Shown here piece by piece: positions 53,436-61,926 of a stretch of 64,000 nt of DNA. Position numbers and translations under genes: made by a program. This DNA comes from Desulfobacteraceae bacterium (lineage in GTDB: Bacteria > Desulfobacterota > Desulfobacteria > Desulfobacterales > Desulfobacteraceae), in the NCBI GenBank assembly GCA_016744295.1, contig JADGEQ010000032.1, positions 1 to 64,000 on the forward strand, read 5' to 3'. Within the stretch, counting starts at the first letter, position 1. Every line of letters starts with the position of its first letter. The notes beneath the pieces are model-generated. The model was given only the letters and a program-made list of their open reading frames with translations, was not told the origin of the DNA and did no database searches.

Positions 53436-54188
53436 ATGTTTAAAAGAAATTTGGTAATCCTGGTCGGTATCATGGCACTTCTCCTTGCAGGAAGCAGTCA
53501 GGCCCTGGCAGGAAAGAAACTTGTGAACGGAATTGATGCAAACTTTCCTCCCTTTGCCTTTATTGACAAGACAGGAACCCCCAGCGGTTTTGATGTGGAA
53601 GCCATGAATTGGATTGCAAAGGAGATGGGCTATGAAGTTACACACAAAGCCTTTGACTGGGATGGGATTGTGACCAGCCTGCTCACCAAAAAAATCGATA
53701 TGGTTGCCTCGGGCATGAGCATTACAGAGGATCGTCTTAAAATGGTCAACTTTACCAATCCCTATTGGAAAATCAAACAGGTGATGGTGGTTAAAAAAGA
53801 ATCTGATTTGAGTCTGGACGACCTGCTTAGGGGCAATAAGCTGATAGGTGTTCAGCAGGGAACCTCCGAAGCCAAATGGCTCAAGGATGAAGCCAAGAAA
53901 AATGGATGGAATCTGGAACTCAGATATTACAACTCTTCTCCTTTGGCAGTTGAAGATATTCTCAACGGAAGAATTGCAGGGGCGGCCATGGACGATGCCC
54001 CTGCAAAGGATGCTGCCGGTAAAAAAGCGGTCAAGAGCATTGGTACCTTTGGCATGCATTCCGAAGATTTCGGATATGCCATCCGCAAGGAAGACACTCA
54101 GCTCATGACCGATATGAATGAAGGTCTTAAACGACTCATGGCCTCCCCCCATTGGAAAGAATTGATCAAAAAATACGATATAAAATAG
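53436..54188 (+). CDS. Polar amino-acid ABC transporter, periplasmic binding protein
   Basis: A 250-residue HisJ/FliY-type binding protein. ATG 53436 follows AAGGAG; the longer open frame upstream lacks a ribosome site. The signal peptide is cleaved after QALA (~25). Ligand-pocket landmarks: DANFPPFAFID (~35), GFDVEAMNWIA (~50) and DMVASGMSITEDR (~89). It begins a binding protein-permease-ATPase-permease operon. Substrate unknown; amino acid or an analogue. Confidence 0.92.
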   Translation: MFKRNLVILVGIMALLLAGSSQALAGKKLVNGIDANFPPFAFIDKTGTPSGFDVEAMNWIAKEMGYEVTHKAFDWDGIVTSLLTKKIDMVASGMSITEDRLKMVNFTNPYWKIKQVMVVKKESDLSLDDLLRGNKLIGVQQGTSEAKWLKDEAKKNGWNLELRYYNSSPLAVEDILNGRIAGAAMDDAPAKDAAGKKAVKSIGTFGMHSEDFGYAIRKEDTQLMTDMNEGLKRLMASPHWKELIKKYDIK

Positions 54189-54194
54189 AACACA

Positions 54195-54223
54195 GGGCCT
54201 GGGTCGATTTTGTACCCGGGCCC
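54195..54223 (+). terminator. Stem-loop between binding protein and permease genes
   Basis: GGGCCTGGGT and ACCCGGGCCC pair (one mismatch) around a nine-base loop, followed by TTTG. Such partial terminators commonly raise binding-protein mRNA over the membrane components. Confidence 0.55.
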
Positions 54224-54242
54224 TTTGTTCCGGGTTTATAGA

Positions 54243-54920
54243 ATGATAGAAAGTTTGAATGCAATAAAAGAATCCTTGCCCTATCTCCTCCAGGGCGGCG
54301 TGATTACAATGGTGATAGTGGTTGGCGCCATGGCCCTAGGGTTGGTTCTGGGGCTTTGCATGGCCGTGGGGCAGGTTTACGGGCACCCGATTCTCAAACG
54401 GGTCATTGGGGTCTATATCTGGTTTTTCCAGGGGGTTCCGACGCTGGTTCTCCTTTTTCTGTTTTATTTTGGGCTGTTCAATTATATCGGCCTCAACATC
54501 AGTGCCGTTGCAGCGGTAACAGTGGTTTTGGGGATGGCCACCGCAGCTTACCAGGCCAACATTTTCCGGGGGGCAATTCTTCTGCTCCCCGAGGGCCAGT
54601 TTAAGGCGGCCAGCGCCCTCGGTATGGGGGACTTCCAGGCGATTACCAGCATTATACTTCCCCAGGTGTTGCGGCTGTCCATACCTGCCTGGTCCAATGA
54701 ATTTTCCATTGTTCTCAAGGATTCAGCCCTGGCCTTTGTCCTTGGTGCACCGGAAATCATGGCCAGGGCCAAATTTATTGCCTCCCGAACCTACCAGCAT
54801 CTTCCCCTGTATATTATCGCCGGAATTATTTATTTTGTCCTTACCTGGGCAGGTGTGATACTCCTTGCGAAACTGGAAAAAACCGTCAGAATACCCGGCT
54901 ATTCGAACAAAGGAATGTAA
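54243..54920 (+). CDS. Polar amino-acid ABC transporter permease 1
   Basis: A 225-residue HisM/GlnP-type inner-membrane permease with five TMs. ATG 54243 is used; a longer frame from 54210 runs into the stem-loop. The EAA loop that docks the ATPase is visible near AASALGMGDFQAITSIILPQ (~123-142). The ribosome site is poor, so reinitiation or coupling may be involved. Pairs with the second permease at 55.7 kb. Confidence 0.9.
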   Translation: MIESLNAIKESLPYLLQGGVITMVIVVGAMALGLVLGLCMAVGQVYGHPILKRVIGVYIWFFQGVPTLVLLFLFYFGLFNYIGLNISAVAAVTVVLGMATAAYQANIFRGAILLLPEGQFKAASALGMGDFQAITSIILPQVLRLSIPAWSNEFSIVLKDSALAFVLGAPEIMARAKFIASRTYQHLPLYIIAGIIYFVLTWAGVILLAKLEKTVRIPGYSNKGM

Positions 54921-54923
54921 ACA

Positions 54924-55676
54924 ATGGGTGATCCCATTCTCAGAGTTGAAAATATATGTAAATCCTTTAATGGTGACCCCATTATCAAGGGTGTGGATGT
55001 TAGTCTGGCCAAGGGGGAGATCAAAATTCTCATCGGGCCTTCCGGGGGAGGGAAAAGCACCCTTCTCCAGTGTATGAACTGTCTTGTTACCCCGGATTCG
55101 GGTAAATTCTGGCTGGAAGAAAAAGTTGTGGATATTTCAAATAAACAGCAGCTTTACAGCTACCGGCAACAGGTGGGGATGATTTTTCAGGATTTTAACC
55201 TGTTTGATCATTTAACCGCCATCGATAATCTGACCATTGCCCTTCGCAAGGTTAAAAAGATGGGTAAAAAAGAAGCCACCGCCCGGGCCATGACCGAACT
55301 TTCCCAGGTGGGACTGGCAGATAAAAAATATTTGTATCCTGCAGAACTTTCCGGGGGGCAAAAGCAGCGGGTCGCCATTGCAAGGGCATTGGCCATGGAC
55401 CCCAAGGTGCTTCTTCTGGACGAACCCACCTCGGCCCTGGACCCGGAGGTGATGGGGGAGGTGATTGATGTGATCCGCAACCTTGCCCGAAAGGGGATGA
55501 CCATGATCATGGCCACCCATCAGATCAACCTTATCCGGACCCTGGCCGATGAAATCCTTTTCATGGATGCGGGATATGTGGTGGAACAGGGAACGCCTAA
55601 AGCCCTGCTGGTCCCGGGAAGCAGAAGCCAGGGTTTTTGCGATAAACTCGACCTCGTTACAGGGGAAAACAGGTGA
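54924..55676 (+). CDS. Polar amino-acid ABC transporter ATPase
   Basis: A 250-residue GlnQ-class ATPase. Walker A GPSGGGKST (~38-46), Q-loop IFQDFNLF (~90), signature LSGGQKQR (~145-152), Walker B LLLDEPTSALD (~168) and the H-loop ATHQ (~202) are intact. It starts four bases after permease 1, with AAAGGAA as ribosome site, and overlaps permease 2 by one base. Confidence 0.96.
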   Translation: MGDPILRVENICKSFNGDPIIKGVDVSLAKGEIKILIGPSGGGKSTLLQCMNCLVTPDSGKFWLEEKVVDISNKQQLYSYRQQVGMIFQDFNLFDHLTAIDNLTIALRKVKKMGKKEATARAMTELSQVGLADKKYLYPAELSGGQKQRVAIARALAMDPKVLLLDEPTSALDPEVMGEVIDVIRNLARKGMTMIMATHQINLIRTLADEILFMDAGYVVEQGTPKALLVPGSRSQGFCDKLDLVTGENR

Positions 55677-56338
55677 TGCTCTCCCCTTTTTATCAGGAAC
55701 TTGTCGAATCCCTGAACCGAGGGTTTTTAATGAGCATCGGCCTTATTGTTCCCTCGGCCATGGGCGGGGTTTGCATCGGCATAATTGCAGGATGCCTCAG
55801 GGCATTTGGGGATTCCTTTGTCAGGAAAATCTGTGACATCTATGCTTCCATCTTCCGGGGCACCCCCCTGGTGGTTCAGCTGTTTGTCCTGTATTTTGGT
55901 CTTCCCAATCTGGGCATTTACCTTTCTCCCTATTGGGCTGCGGTGATTGGGTTCATGCTGTGCAGTGGTGCCTATCAGTCGGAATATATCCGGGGGGCAC
56001 TTCTTTCCATTAAGCGGAACCAGTATTTTGGGGCCCAGGCCCTGGGATTTTCCAAGTTTCAGTCCATCATATGGGTCATCATTCCCCAGGCCATGCGCAA
56101 GGCCATGCCCGGCTGCGGAAATGAGATCGTCTACCTGATCAAGTATTCTTCCCTGGCATATGTGGTGACATTCATGGAGCTGACCGGAGAGGGAAAGACC
56201 ATTGCCACGGAATATTTCCGGTTTACCGAGGTGTTTGCCATCATCGGGCTTTATTACCTTTTTCTGGTTTCTTTGGCCACACTCATGTTGAAGAAAATAG
56301 AACGAGCCATCCATATTCCGGGATTTGGAAAATCCTGA
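55676..56338 (+). CDS. Polar amino-acid ABC transporter permease 2
   Basis: A 220-residue HisQ/GlnP-type permease with five TMs. The ATG at 55676 shares its A with the ATPase stop (TGATG), so translation is coupled. The EAA-type loop is seen as GAQALGFSKFQSIIWVIIPQ (~118-137). With permease 1 it forms a heterodimeric channel. Confidence 0.93.
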   Translation: MLSPFYQELVESLNRGFLMSIGLIVPSAMGGVCIGIIAGCLRAFGDSFVRKICDIYASIFRGTPLVVQLFVLYFGLPNLGIYLSPYWAAVIGFMLCSGAYQSEYIRGALLSIKRNQYFGAQALGFSKFQSIIWVIIPQAMRKAMPGCGNEIVYLIKYSSLAYVVTFMELTGEGKTIATEYFRFTEVFAIIGLYYLFLVSLATLMLKKIERAIHIPGFGKS

Positions 56339-56411
56339 AAAGAAAAATTTGTTAAAAAATGCAGTTTAAAAGGGGAGTGTTATTTTATGGGAAATTGGTT
56401 GGGGGTGAACC

Positions 56412-57317
56412 ATGGATAATTTTGTATATTTGCTGCTGCTGTTATTCCTGGGAAAGCTCTCCAGCAAATTGCCCGTGTTCCCCGAGAACACTCCCCAGGT
56501 GCTCAATCAATATGTGATCTGGATTTCATTTCCAGCCACTGTATTGCTGAAACTCAACGGGATTGTTTTTGATACCCGTCTTCTGGTATTGATATTGGTT
56601 CCCTGGACCCTGGTTTTTTTATCTGTGGGGGCGGTGATCCTGATTTCAAAAACCCTGGGGTGGGAGCGTCCTTTGACAGGGGCTGTGATGCTCTCTGTTG
56701 CCCTGGGCAACACTTCTTTTTTCGGATTTCCGGCGGTGGCCGCTTTTTTGGGCGAGCAGAATCTGAAATATGCCATCCTCTACGATCAGCTGGGTTCCTT
56801 TCTGGCCGTGGCCACCTTCGGCACCATTGTCATGTCGGTTTACGGAAACTCACAACAGGTATCTCTGAAAACAATTTTGCTCCGGATCATAAGTTTTCCC
56901 CCCTTTACTGCCCTGGTTTTGGGGCTGTTGCTTGCAAGGGTGCCCATTCCTGCCACCCCCCTCTTTATGCTCGAGGGGATTTCCGCCACCCTGATCCCGC
57001 TGGTGATCTTCAGTGTGGGGGCCCAGCTTAAATTTCGTCAGCCCCTGTCCAATGTAACCCCCATCCTTATTACCATGGGGCTCAAGATGATTGTTTCCCC
57101 TATTATTGCCCTAGGGCTTCTCATGATCCTGAAAATGAGCGGACCTGTTCTTCAAGTGACTGTGTTTGAGGCGGCCATGCCCTCCATGGTGATGGCCGGA
57201 ATCCTTGCGGCGGCGGGCAATCTTCGGGCTGATGTGGCCAATGCCGCCATTGGATACGGCATTTTGTTTTCCTTTGTTACCCTTCCTTGTTTTTATTGGC
57301 TGATTCAATCCATGTGA
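56412..57317 (+). CDS. AEC-family auxin efflux carrier-like transporter
   Basis: A 301-residue membrane protein with ten TMs in two five-helix halves. The N-terminal ASGN-like segment ALGNTSFFGFPAVAAFLG (~97-114) and the C-terminal FEAAMPSMVMAGILAA (~253-268) match AEC carriers, which move organic acids such as malate or amino-acid derivatives. It is 73 bases after the ABC operon and may be co-regulated. Confidence 0.9.
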   Translation: MDNFVYLLLLLFLGKLSSKLPVFPENTPQVLNQYVIWISFPATVLLKLNGIVFDTRLLVLILVPWTLVFLSVGAVILISKTLGWERPLTGAVMLSVALGNTSFFGFPAVAAFLGEQNLKYAILYDQLGSFLAVATFGTIVMSVYGNSQQVSLKTILLRIISFPPFTALVLGLLLARVPIPATPLFMLEGISATLIPLVIFSVGAQLKFRQPLSNVTPILITMGLKMIVSPIIALGLLMILKMSGPVLQVTVFEAAMPSMVMAGILAAAGNLRADVANAAIGYGILFSFVTLPCFYWLIQSM

Positions 57318-57343
57318 CCGAAGCCCTGTCCACCAAAAACATG

Positions 57344-57383
57344 AAGCCCGTGGACAGATAGCGATTACCTGTCACACGGGCTT
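57344..57383. terminator. Stem-loop between the AEC gene and rubredoxin gene
   Basis: AAGCCCGTGGACAG pairs with CTGTCACACGGGCTT with one bulged base, around an eleven-base loop. Only a short T-rich tail follows. It lies between converging genes and probably ends the plus-strand transcript. Confidence 0.6.
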
Positions 57384-57426
57384 TGTGTGTACTAAAAATT
57401 TATATAGTACTATTTTTTATCTGGTA

Positions 57427-57585
57427 CTATTCTTTAGCAAACTCTTCCTTGGATGCGCCGCAGATGGGGCAGCACCAGTCATCGGGAAGATCTTCAAATT
57501 TGGTTCCCGGGTCAATGTCATTGTCAGGGTCGCCATCAACAGGGTCATACACATAACCACAGGGGCCGCATACATATTTGTCCAT
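57427..57585 (-). CDS. Rubredoxin (canonical CxxC spacing)
   Basis: A 52-residue iron protein with CGPC (~6-9) and CPIC (~39-42), plus DPVDGDPDND. An extra Cys precedes the second knuckle (DWCCPIC). TAAGGAGAG precedes the ATG at 57585. It closes the cytochrome bd operon, 99 bases after the small peptide, so it may feed electrons to oxygen-defence enzymes when the oxidase is made. Confidence 0.93.
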   Translation of the reverse strand: MDKYVCGPCGYVYDPVDGDPDNDIDPGTKFEDLPDDWCCPICGASKEEFAKE

Positions 57586-57684
57586 AAAAAACTCTCCTTA
57601 ATTATTAGTAAAAAATTCAGCCTTAAATATAGTTACCCATAAACTATACAATTATAAATCGGTGTAAAGAAAAAAATTGATCCC

Positions 57685-57777
57685 TTACAATAAATCTGCT
57701 TTTTTAAGGGCCAGTATAATGCCCTTGTAAGATGCAATTATCAAAACAACATAGAGTATCAAAAGTATTGCGCTCAT
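57685..57777 (-). CDS. 30-residue membrane peptide, CydX-like accessory subunit candidate
   Basis: An open frame of 30 codons, with AAAGGAA upstream. It encodes a single TM (LLILYVVLIIASYKG) with a short basic/acidic C-terminal tail (LKKADLL). It lies 50 bases after cydB on the same strand. In many bacteria cytochrome bd needs a small single-TM subunit (CydX, CydS or CydH type) from the same operon. This peptide has the right size, topology and position, but no clear sequence match to CydX (no N-terminal Trp). Confidence 0.6.
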   Translation of the reverse strand: MSAILLILYVVLIIASYKGIILALKKADLL

Positions 57778-57827
57778 TGGTATAATTTCCTTTAATATGG
57801 CACGCTTAATCAATATGATTGGCTTTA

Positions 57828-58976
57828 TTAATATGATTCTTCATTGGTGACTTCATCCACGGTCAGTTTTTTTGAATCCATAAGTTTCCAGACATAGATG
57901 ACATAGCCAAGGACAAAGGGTATTCCAATGGCAACATAGGTCATGATTGTCAGGGTGAACATGGAGGAGGATGCAGTGTAAATAGTGAGGCTTGATTGGA
58001 GATCCAGTTTTGACGGATAAAATGCCGTGTTGTTAAATGCCGGGAGAATCAATACAACAAGACCCACAAAAACAGTGCCAAGACCGCTGAACCAGATGCC
58101 TTTATCACTTTGTTTGAATGCGGTTGTAAAAACGCCGTATACAACAAGAAGGATTCCGGCCAGCAGCAGTATCAGTAAATAAGGCATGGCCAAAAGATTG
58201 GATAAATATTTAGAAGCAACCAAAGACACCGTTCCCCCATTATCCACATTGAATCCTTTCATCCAAAGAAGGGAAATAAGCACATAGAGCAAAAAGGGCA
58301 GTCCAATGAGAAAACTTTTCCAGGCCTGCCTGCGTAGCCTTGATTCAAGATCTGGTGTTGAACTCAGATCAATGCTGTTGATCAGATATAACCCGCCCAA
58401 AACCCTGGCATTAAATACAAGGAAGATTCCAAGGGAAAGATTAAAAAGGGAGAAGGCTGCCTCAAGTCCCCTCAGATTGATCCCCAACAGCGTATAGTCC
58501 CAGGTGACCCTGTTGTACATATCAAGGGTGAAGTTTGAGCCGGTATAAAAGGTCCCCACAGCAGCCCCGATGAGCAAAATTCCGACCGAGCCGTTTATGA
58601 AAAGAAACAGTTCATAAACACCCGCCCCCAAAAGGTTGTTGGGTTTTTTCCGGTATTCATAGCTGACAGCCTGGATAATAAATGAAAAAAGAATCAGTAT
58701 CCATACCCAATAGGCCCCTCCAAAACTGGTCGCATAAAATTTGGGGAAGGCGGCAAACAAGGCACCGCCAAATAGAACAAGGGTTGTAAAGGGCATTTCC
58801 CATTTGCGTCCAAGGGAGGTCACTACCAGGGATTTTTCAAGATCGGTTTTGGCAACTTGCCACAGCAGGGTCTGTCCCCCCTGGACAAAGTTGAGAAACA
58901 GGAAAAGTGAGCCCACAATGGAAACAATTATCCACCAAAGTTGTTGCAAGGTTGCATGGTCAAGGTTTGAAATCAT
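57828..58976 (-). CDS. cydB: Cytochrome bd quinol oxidase subunit II
   Basis: A 382-residue integral protein with eight to nine TMs, helping hold the haem-bearing subunit I. Landmarks include the opening LQQLWWIIVSIVGSLFLFLNF and FVLGYVIYVWKLMD near the end. The ATG shares its A with the cydA stop (TAATG), so translation is coupled. In sulfate reducers the enzyme removes oxygen at low tension. Confidence 0.94.
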   Translation of the reverse strand: MISNLDHATLQQLWWIIVSIVGSLFLFLNFVQGGQTLLWQVAKTDLEKSLVVTSLGRKWEMPFTTLVLFGGALFAAFPKFYATSFGGAYWVWILILFSFIIQAVSYEYRKKPNNLLGAGVYELFLFINGSVGILLIGAAVGTFYTGSNFTLDMYNRVTWDYTLLGINLRGLEAAFSLFNLSLGIFLVFNARVLGGLYLINSIDLSSTPDLESRLRRQAWKSFLIGLPFLLYVLISLLWMKGFNVDNGGTVSLVASKYLSNLLAMPYLLILLLAGILLVVYGVFTTAFKQSDKGIWFSGLGTVFVGLVVLILPAFNNTAFYPSKLDLQSSLTIYTASSSMFTLTIMTYVAIGIPFVLGYVIYVWKLMDSKKLTVDEVTNEESY

Positions 58977-60511
58977 TATAGGCCCTCCTCTGGTCCAATG
59001 GATATCTGCTTGAGCATGATGCTTATTTCAGCAGCAAGTAAAATGGTGAATAATCCTAAAAACATAAAAAAGGTAATCTGGACATTGGCGGCTGCAAGAT
59101 TGGTTGTGGATACCTTAACGGGCAGCAACCCGTTAATAGCCCAGGGCTGGCGGCCTACCTCCGCCACAACCCACCCCGATTGCTGGGCCATTAACCCGAG
59201 AAAACCCGAGATTAAACCAATGGGCAGCAGCCATTTTTTTTGGGTGATAGCATCTTTCAACCCGTAAAAAAGAAAGAGGGCAAAGATAAGGGGAAAAAGG
59301 GTTCCCAGGGTCACCATGATATGAAAGGCATAGTAGGGAATCGCCACCGGCGGAACTGCTTCCTCCGGGGTGTTAAGATATCCGTACCCCATATGGGCCT
59401 GGTTTTTTCTGAATGCTGCCAAGGAGATCTGTGCCTGCTGGTCATTGTTTTCTTTGCGGGCCTGTTTAAATGCTGCAAGATCATTTATTGCCAGTTTCCC
59501 CTTGGCCATTTTGGATGCCGCCCCTTCTATCTTTTGTTCTTCATTGCCATAGACAAGGTCGTCAATGCCCGGCACAAATGAGTTGAGGGAGCGATTGGCC
59601 AAAAGAGAAAGAAGATAGGGAATTTCCAGTTTTACGAGGAAGGGATCCTGGTTGTCCCCCGGTTTTTTGTCGGGATTTAAAATTCCGGCCGCAACAATGG
59701 CAGCCCTTGTTTCACCCTTGTAGAGTCCTTCAATGGCAGCAAGTTTCATGGGTTGTTTCTGGGCAACCTCATAGGCAGACTCGTCTCCTGTGAACACAAC
59801 ATAACTTGCAGAAAGAAAACCAAATACAGAGGCCACAATAATTGATTTTTTTGCCATCTGAATATGTCTACCACGGATAAGATACCAGCAGGAAATGGAC
59901 AATACAAACAAGGAACCCATTAAAAATCCTGAACTTGAGGTGTGAACAAACTTGGAAACAGCCACAGGGTTAAAAACAACGGCGGCAAAACTGTCCATTT
60001 CAAACCGTGCAGTTTCCGGATTAAAGATCATGCCCACTGGGTTTTGCATCCACCCGTTGGCCACAAGGATCCATACGGCGGAAAGGTTTGAGCCGACGGC
60101 AACCATCCAGGTGGAAAAAAGGTGAAATCGTTTTGAAACCCTGTCCCATCCGAAAAACATGACGGCAAAAAAGGTGGCTTCAAGGAAAAAGGCAAAAATT
60201 CCTTCAATGGCCAGGGGGGCGCCAAAAATATCACCAACTATCCATGAATAATTGGACCAGTTTGTGCCAAATTGAAATTCAAGAATGATTCCAGTTGCAA
60301 CCCCGATAGCAAAGTTAATGCCGAACAAGGTCATCCAGAACTTTGTAATGGACCGCCATTCCTTGTTTCCCGTGCGGACATAGATAGACTCAAAAAAAGC
60401 GCATAAAAAAGAAAGACCCAATGTCAGGGGTACAAATATCCAGTGGTACATGGCAGTAAGTGCAAATTGAGCCCTGGCCCAGCTGACCATGCTCAAATCA
60501 ATATCCATCAT
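58976..60511 (-). CDS. cydA: Cytochrome bd quinol oxidase subunit I
   Basis: A 511-residue haem protein oxidising quinol and reducing oxygen to water. Haem-ligand His residues appear in FALTAMYHWIFVPL (~16-29) and FVHTSSSGFLMG (~187), and the signature GWVVAEVGRQPW (~446-457) is complete. The long periplasmic Q-loop insert with QKQPMKLAAIEGLYKGE and DLVYG places it in the E. coli-like long Q-loop subtype. GGAGGG precedes the ATG pair at 60511. Confidence 0.96.
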   Translation of the reverse strand: MMDIDLSMVSWARAQFALTAMYHWIFVPLTLGLSFLCAFFESIYVRTGNKEWRSITKFWMTLFGINFAIGVATGIILEFQFGTNWSNYSWIVGDIFGAPLAIEGIFAFFLEATFFAVMFFGWDRVSKRFHLFSTWMVAVGSNLSAVWILVANGWMQNPVGMIFNPETARFEMDSFAAVVFNPVAVSKFVHTSSSGFLMGSLFVLSISCWYLIRGRHIQMAKKSIIVASVFGFLSASYVVFTGDESAYEVAQKQPMKLAAIEGLYKGETRAAIVAAGILNPDKKPGDNQDPFLVKLEIPYLLSLLANRSLNSFVPGIDDLVYGNEEQKIEGAASKMAKGKLAINDLAAFKQARKENNDQQAQISLAAFRKNQAHMGYGYLNTPEEAVPPVAIPYYAFHIMVTLGTLFPLIFALFLFYGLKDAITQKKWLLPIGLISGFLGLMAQQSGWVVAEVGRQPWAINGLLPVKVSTTNLAAANVQITFFMFLGLFTILLAAEISIMLKQISIGPEEGL

Positions 60512-60569
60512 TATTTTCCCTCCTGTTAAATGAACCTGTTTTGTGTTTTAGAAGTTTGAATTGTAAAGA

Positions 60570-60848
60570 TCATTTCAATTTGTCCGGAGAAGTATTTCTT
60601 GTAATTTGTTCAAGAACGTAATTTCCTTTTTCCTGGTCGGTGTGAAAATTTGTATTTAAAAAATTTGGAAAGAAAAAAAGCTTGAGGATCACAAACATCA
60701 CAAAAAGTTTGATTAGAATGATTTTCCAGAGTTTCTTCCCCAGAACCATTCCCCCGAATCCATCACGGTAGAAGGTATAGATACCATGGACCGTTTTTAT
60801 CGGATTGTTTTTTTCCGCCACGCTAAAATACTCCGTTTCCCCTGTCAT
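60570..60848 (-). CDS. DUF4492 protein, cyd-operon-associated
   Basis: A 92-residue protein with one TM (LWKIILIKLFVMFVILKLFF, ~40-59) and an N-terminal IYTFYRDGF motif (~24) typical of DUF4492. The family recurs directly upstream of cydA in anaerobes and microaerophiles and may help assemble the oxidase. It sits 58 bases upstream of cydA on the same strand. Function remains unknown. Confidence 0.8.
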   Translation of the reverse strand: MTGETEYFSVAEKNNPIKTVHGIYTFYRDGFGGMVLGKKLWKIILIKLFVMFVILKLFFFPNFLNTNFHTDQEKGNYVLEQITRNTSPDKLK

Positions 60849-61114
60849 ACCTTTTTTCCCATTTTGTTCTCCTCGTTTAAAGATACCGTGTTTTGATTTT
60901 CTTCACTTTGGAGAGCAATTAACATGCCATATCTGATAAAAGTTGATCTGGAAAAATAAATATTATGTGAAAATAAAGATTGCTTGAAAATAAAACAGCA
61001 TAAACAATTCATTGGGGGTTTTCAAGAAGGTTTTATCCATTGGATAAAAAAAGAAAAATTGATGCAAAGGAAAAAAATCGGAATAGTATGGTCTTTTTTG
61101 TATCACCCAGGGAT
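60849..61114. other. AT-rich gap upstream of the cytochrome bd operon
   Basis: No gene is supported. It must contain the cyd promoter (minus strand), but I find no -35/-10 pair or FNR-type site that I would defend. Confidence 0.3.
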
Positions 61115-61140
61115 GATCTGGGACAAATTTGTCCCAGATC
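61115..61140. promoter_or_regulatory. Perfect 26-bp palindrome
   Basis: GATCTGGGACAAA is followed immediately by its exact reverse complement, with no loop. It lies 55 bases beyond the aldolase stop and about 270 bases upstream of the cyd operon. No T-run follows on either strand, so it does not look like a normal terminator. A dimeric regulator site is possible. Confidence 0.55.
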
Positions 61141-61194
61141 GGATGAAACACTAGTGTGGCAGGAATAACCCGGTTTTTGAATATCGGTTGTATT

Positions 61195-61908
61195 CTATTT
61201 GTTTTTTTCTTTGTTCCCGGAATACATCAACAAATAGACCTTGTGCATTACCCAGGCCTCCACAGGGGAGATTTTTTTGGCTCCCCCTAAAAATTCCGCC
61301 TCGATAAAACATTTACATGCTTTTTCCAGTACAAGGGCAGCCACAATTGCTTCCTCCATGGTGCGGCCTAGGGTAACGGCACCATGGTTTGCCATGAGGG
61401 CTGCAAATCGTCCTTTTAGAGCCTTGACGGTTGTTTTGACTATTTTTTTTGTGTTGGGCAGGGCATATTCCGCACACCTTACACTGGGGCCTAATATCTG
61501 GGCCTGGTCATCTAAAATAGGGGGCAGATCCCGCCTGGCTGCTGCAACAGTAGATGCATTGGGCTGGTGGGTATGGATTACTGCATGGATCTCTTTCCGA
61601 CTTTTATAGATTTGGGCATGGAGTTTTTTTTCCGAAGAGGGGCGGATATTTCCTTCCACCGCCAGGGTGTGATAATCCATGATCACAATATCATCCAGGC
61701 CCAGGTCTTCGTAACGTCTTCCGCTGGGGGTGATGGCCATTCTTTTTTCATCGATTCTCAGGCTGCAATTACCCCAGGTGCCTTCAACCAACCCCCGTTC
61801 CAAAAGTTTGCGACCGGCTTCACAGACAATCTGTCTTGCCTTTGTTATTTCATTTGTTTTGTCGTTGTCAATCATATGGTTTCCATTGCTAATTGTTTGC
61901 TTGTCCAT
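61195..61908 (-). CDS. Class II aldolase/adducin-family protein
   Basis: A 237-residue zinc enzyme of the fuculose-phosphate aldolase type. Landmarks: EGTWGNCSLRI (~41), PSGRRYEDL (~56), the metal-binding HTHQPNAS (~112-119) and NHGAVTLG (~172-179). It starts 18 bases after the aminomutase-like gene. The pair may degrade a sugar- or amino-sugar-derived compound, or act in an uncharacterised biosynthetic step; substrate unknown. Confidence 0.85.
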   Translation of the reverse strand: MDKQTISNGNHMIDNDKTNEITKARQIVCEAGRKLLERGLVEGTWGNCSLRIDEKRMAITPSGRRYEDLGLDDIVIMDYHTLAVEGNIRPSSEKKLHAQIYKSRKEIHAVIHTHQPNASTVAAARRDLPPILDDQAQILGPSVRCAEYALPNTKKIVKTTVKALKGRFAALMANHGAVTLGRTMEEAIVAALVLEKACKCFIEAEFLGGAKKISPVEAWVMHKVYLLMYSGNKEKNK

Positions 61909-61926
61909 TCATTGGCTCCCGTCTCT

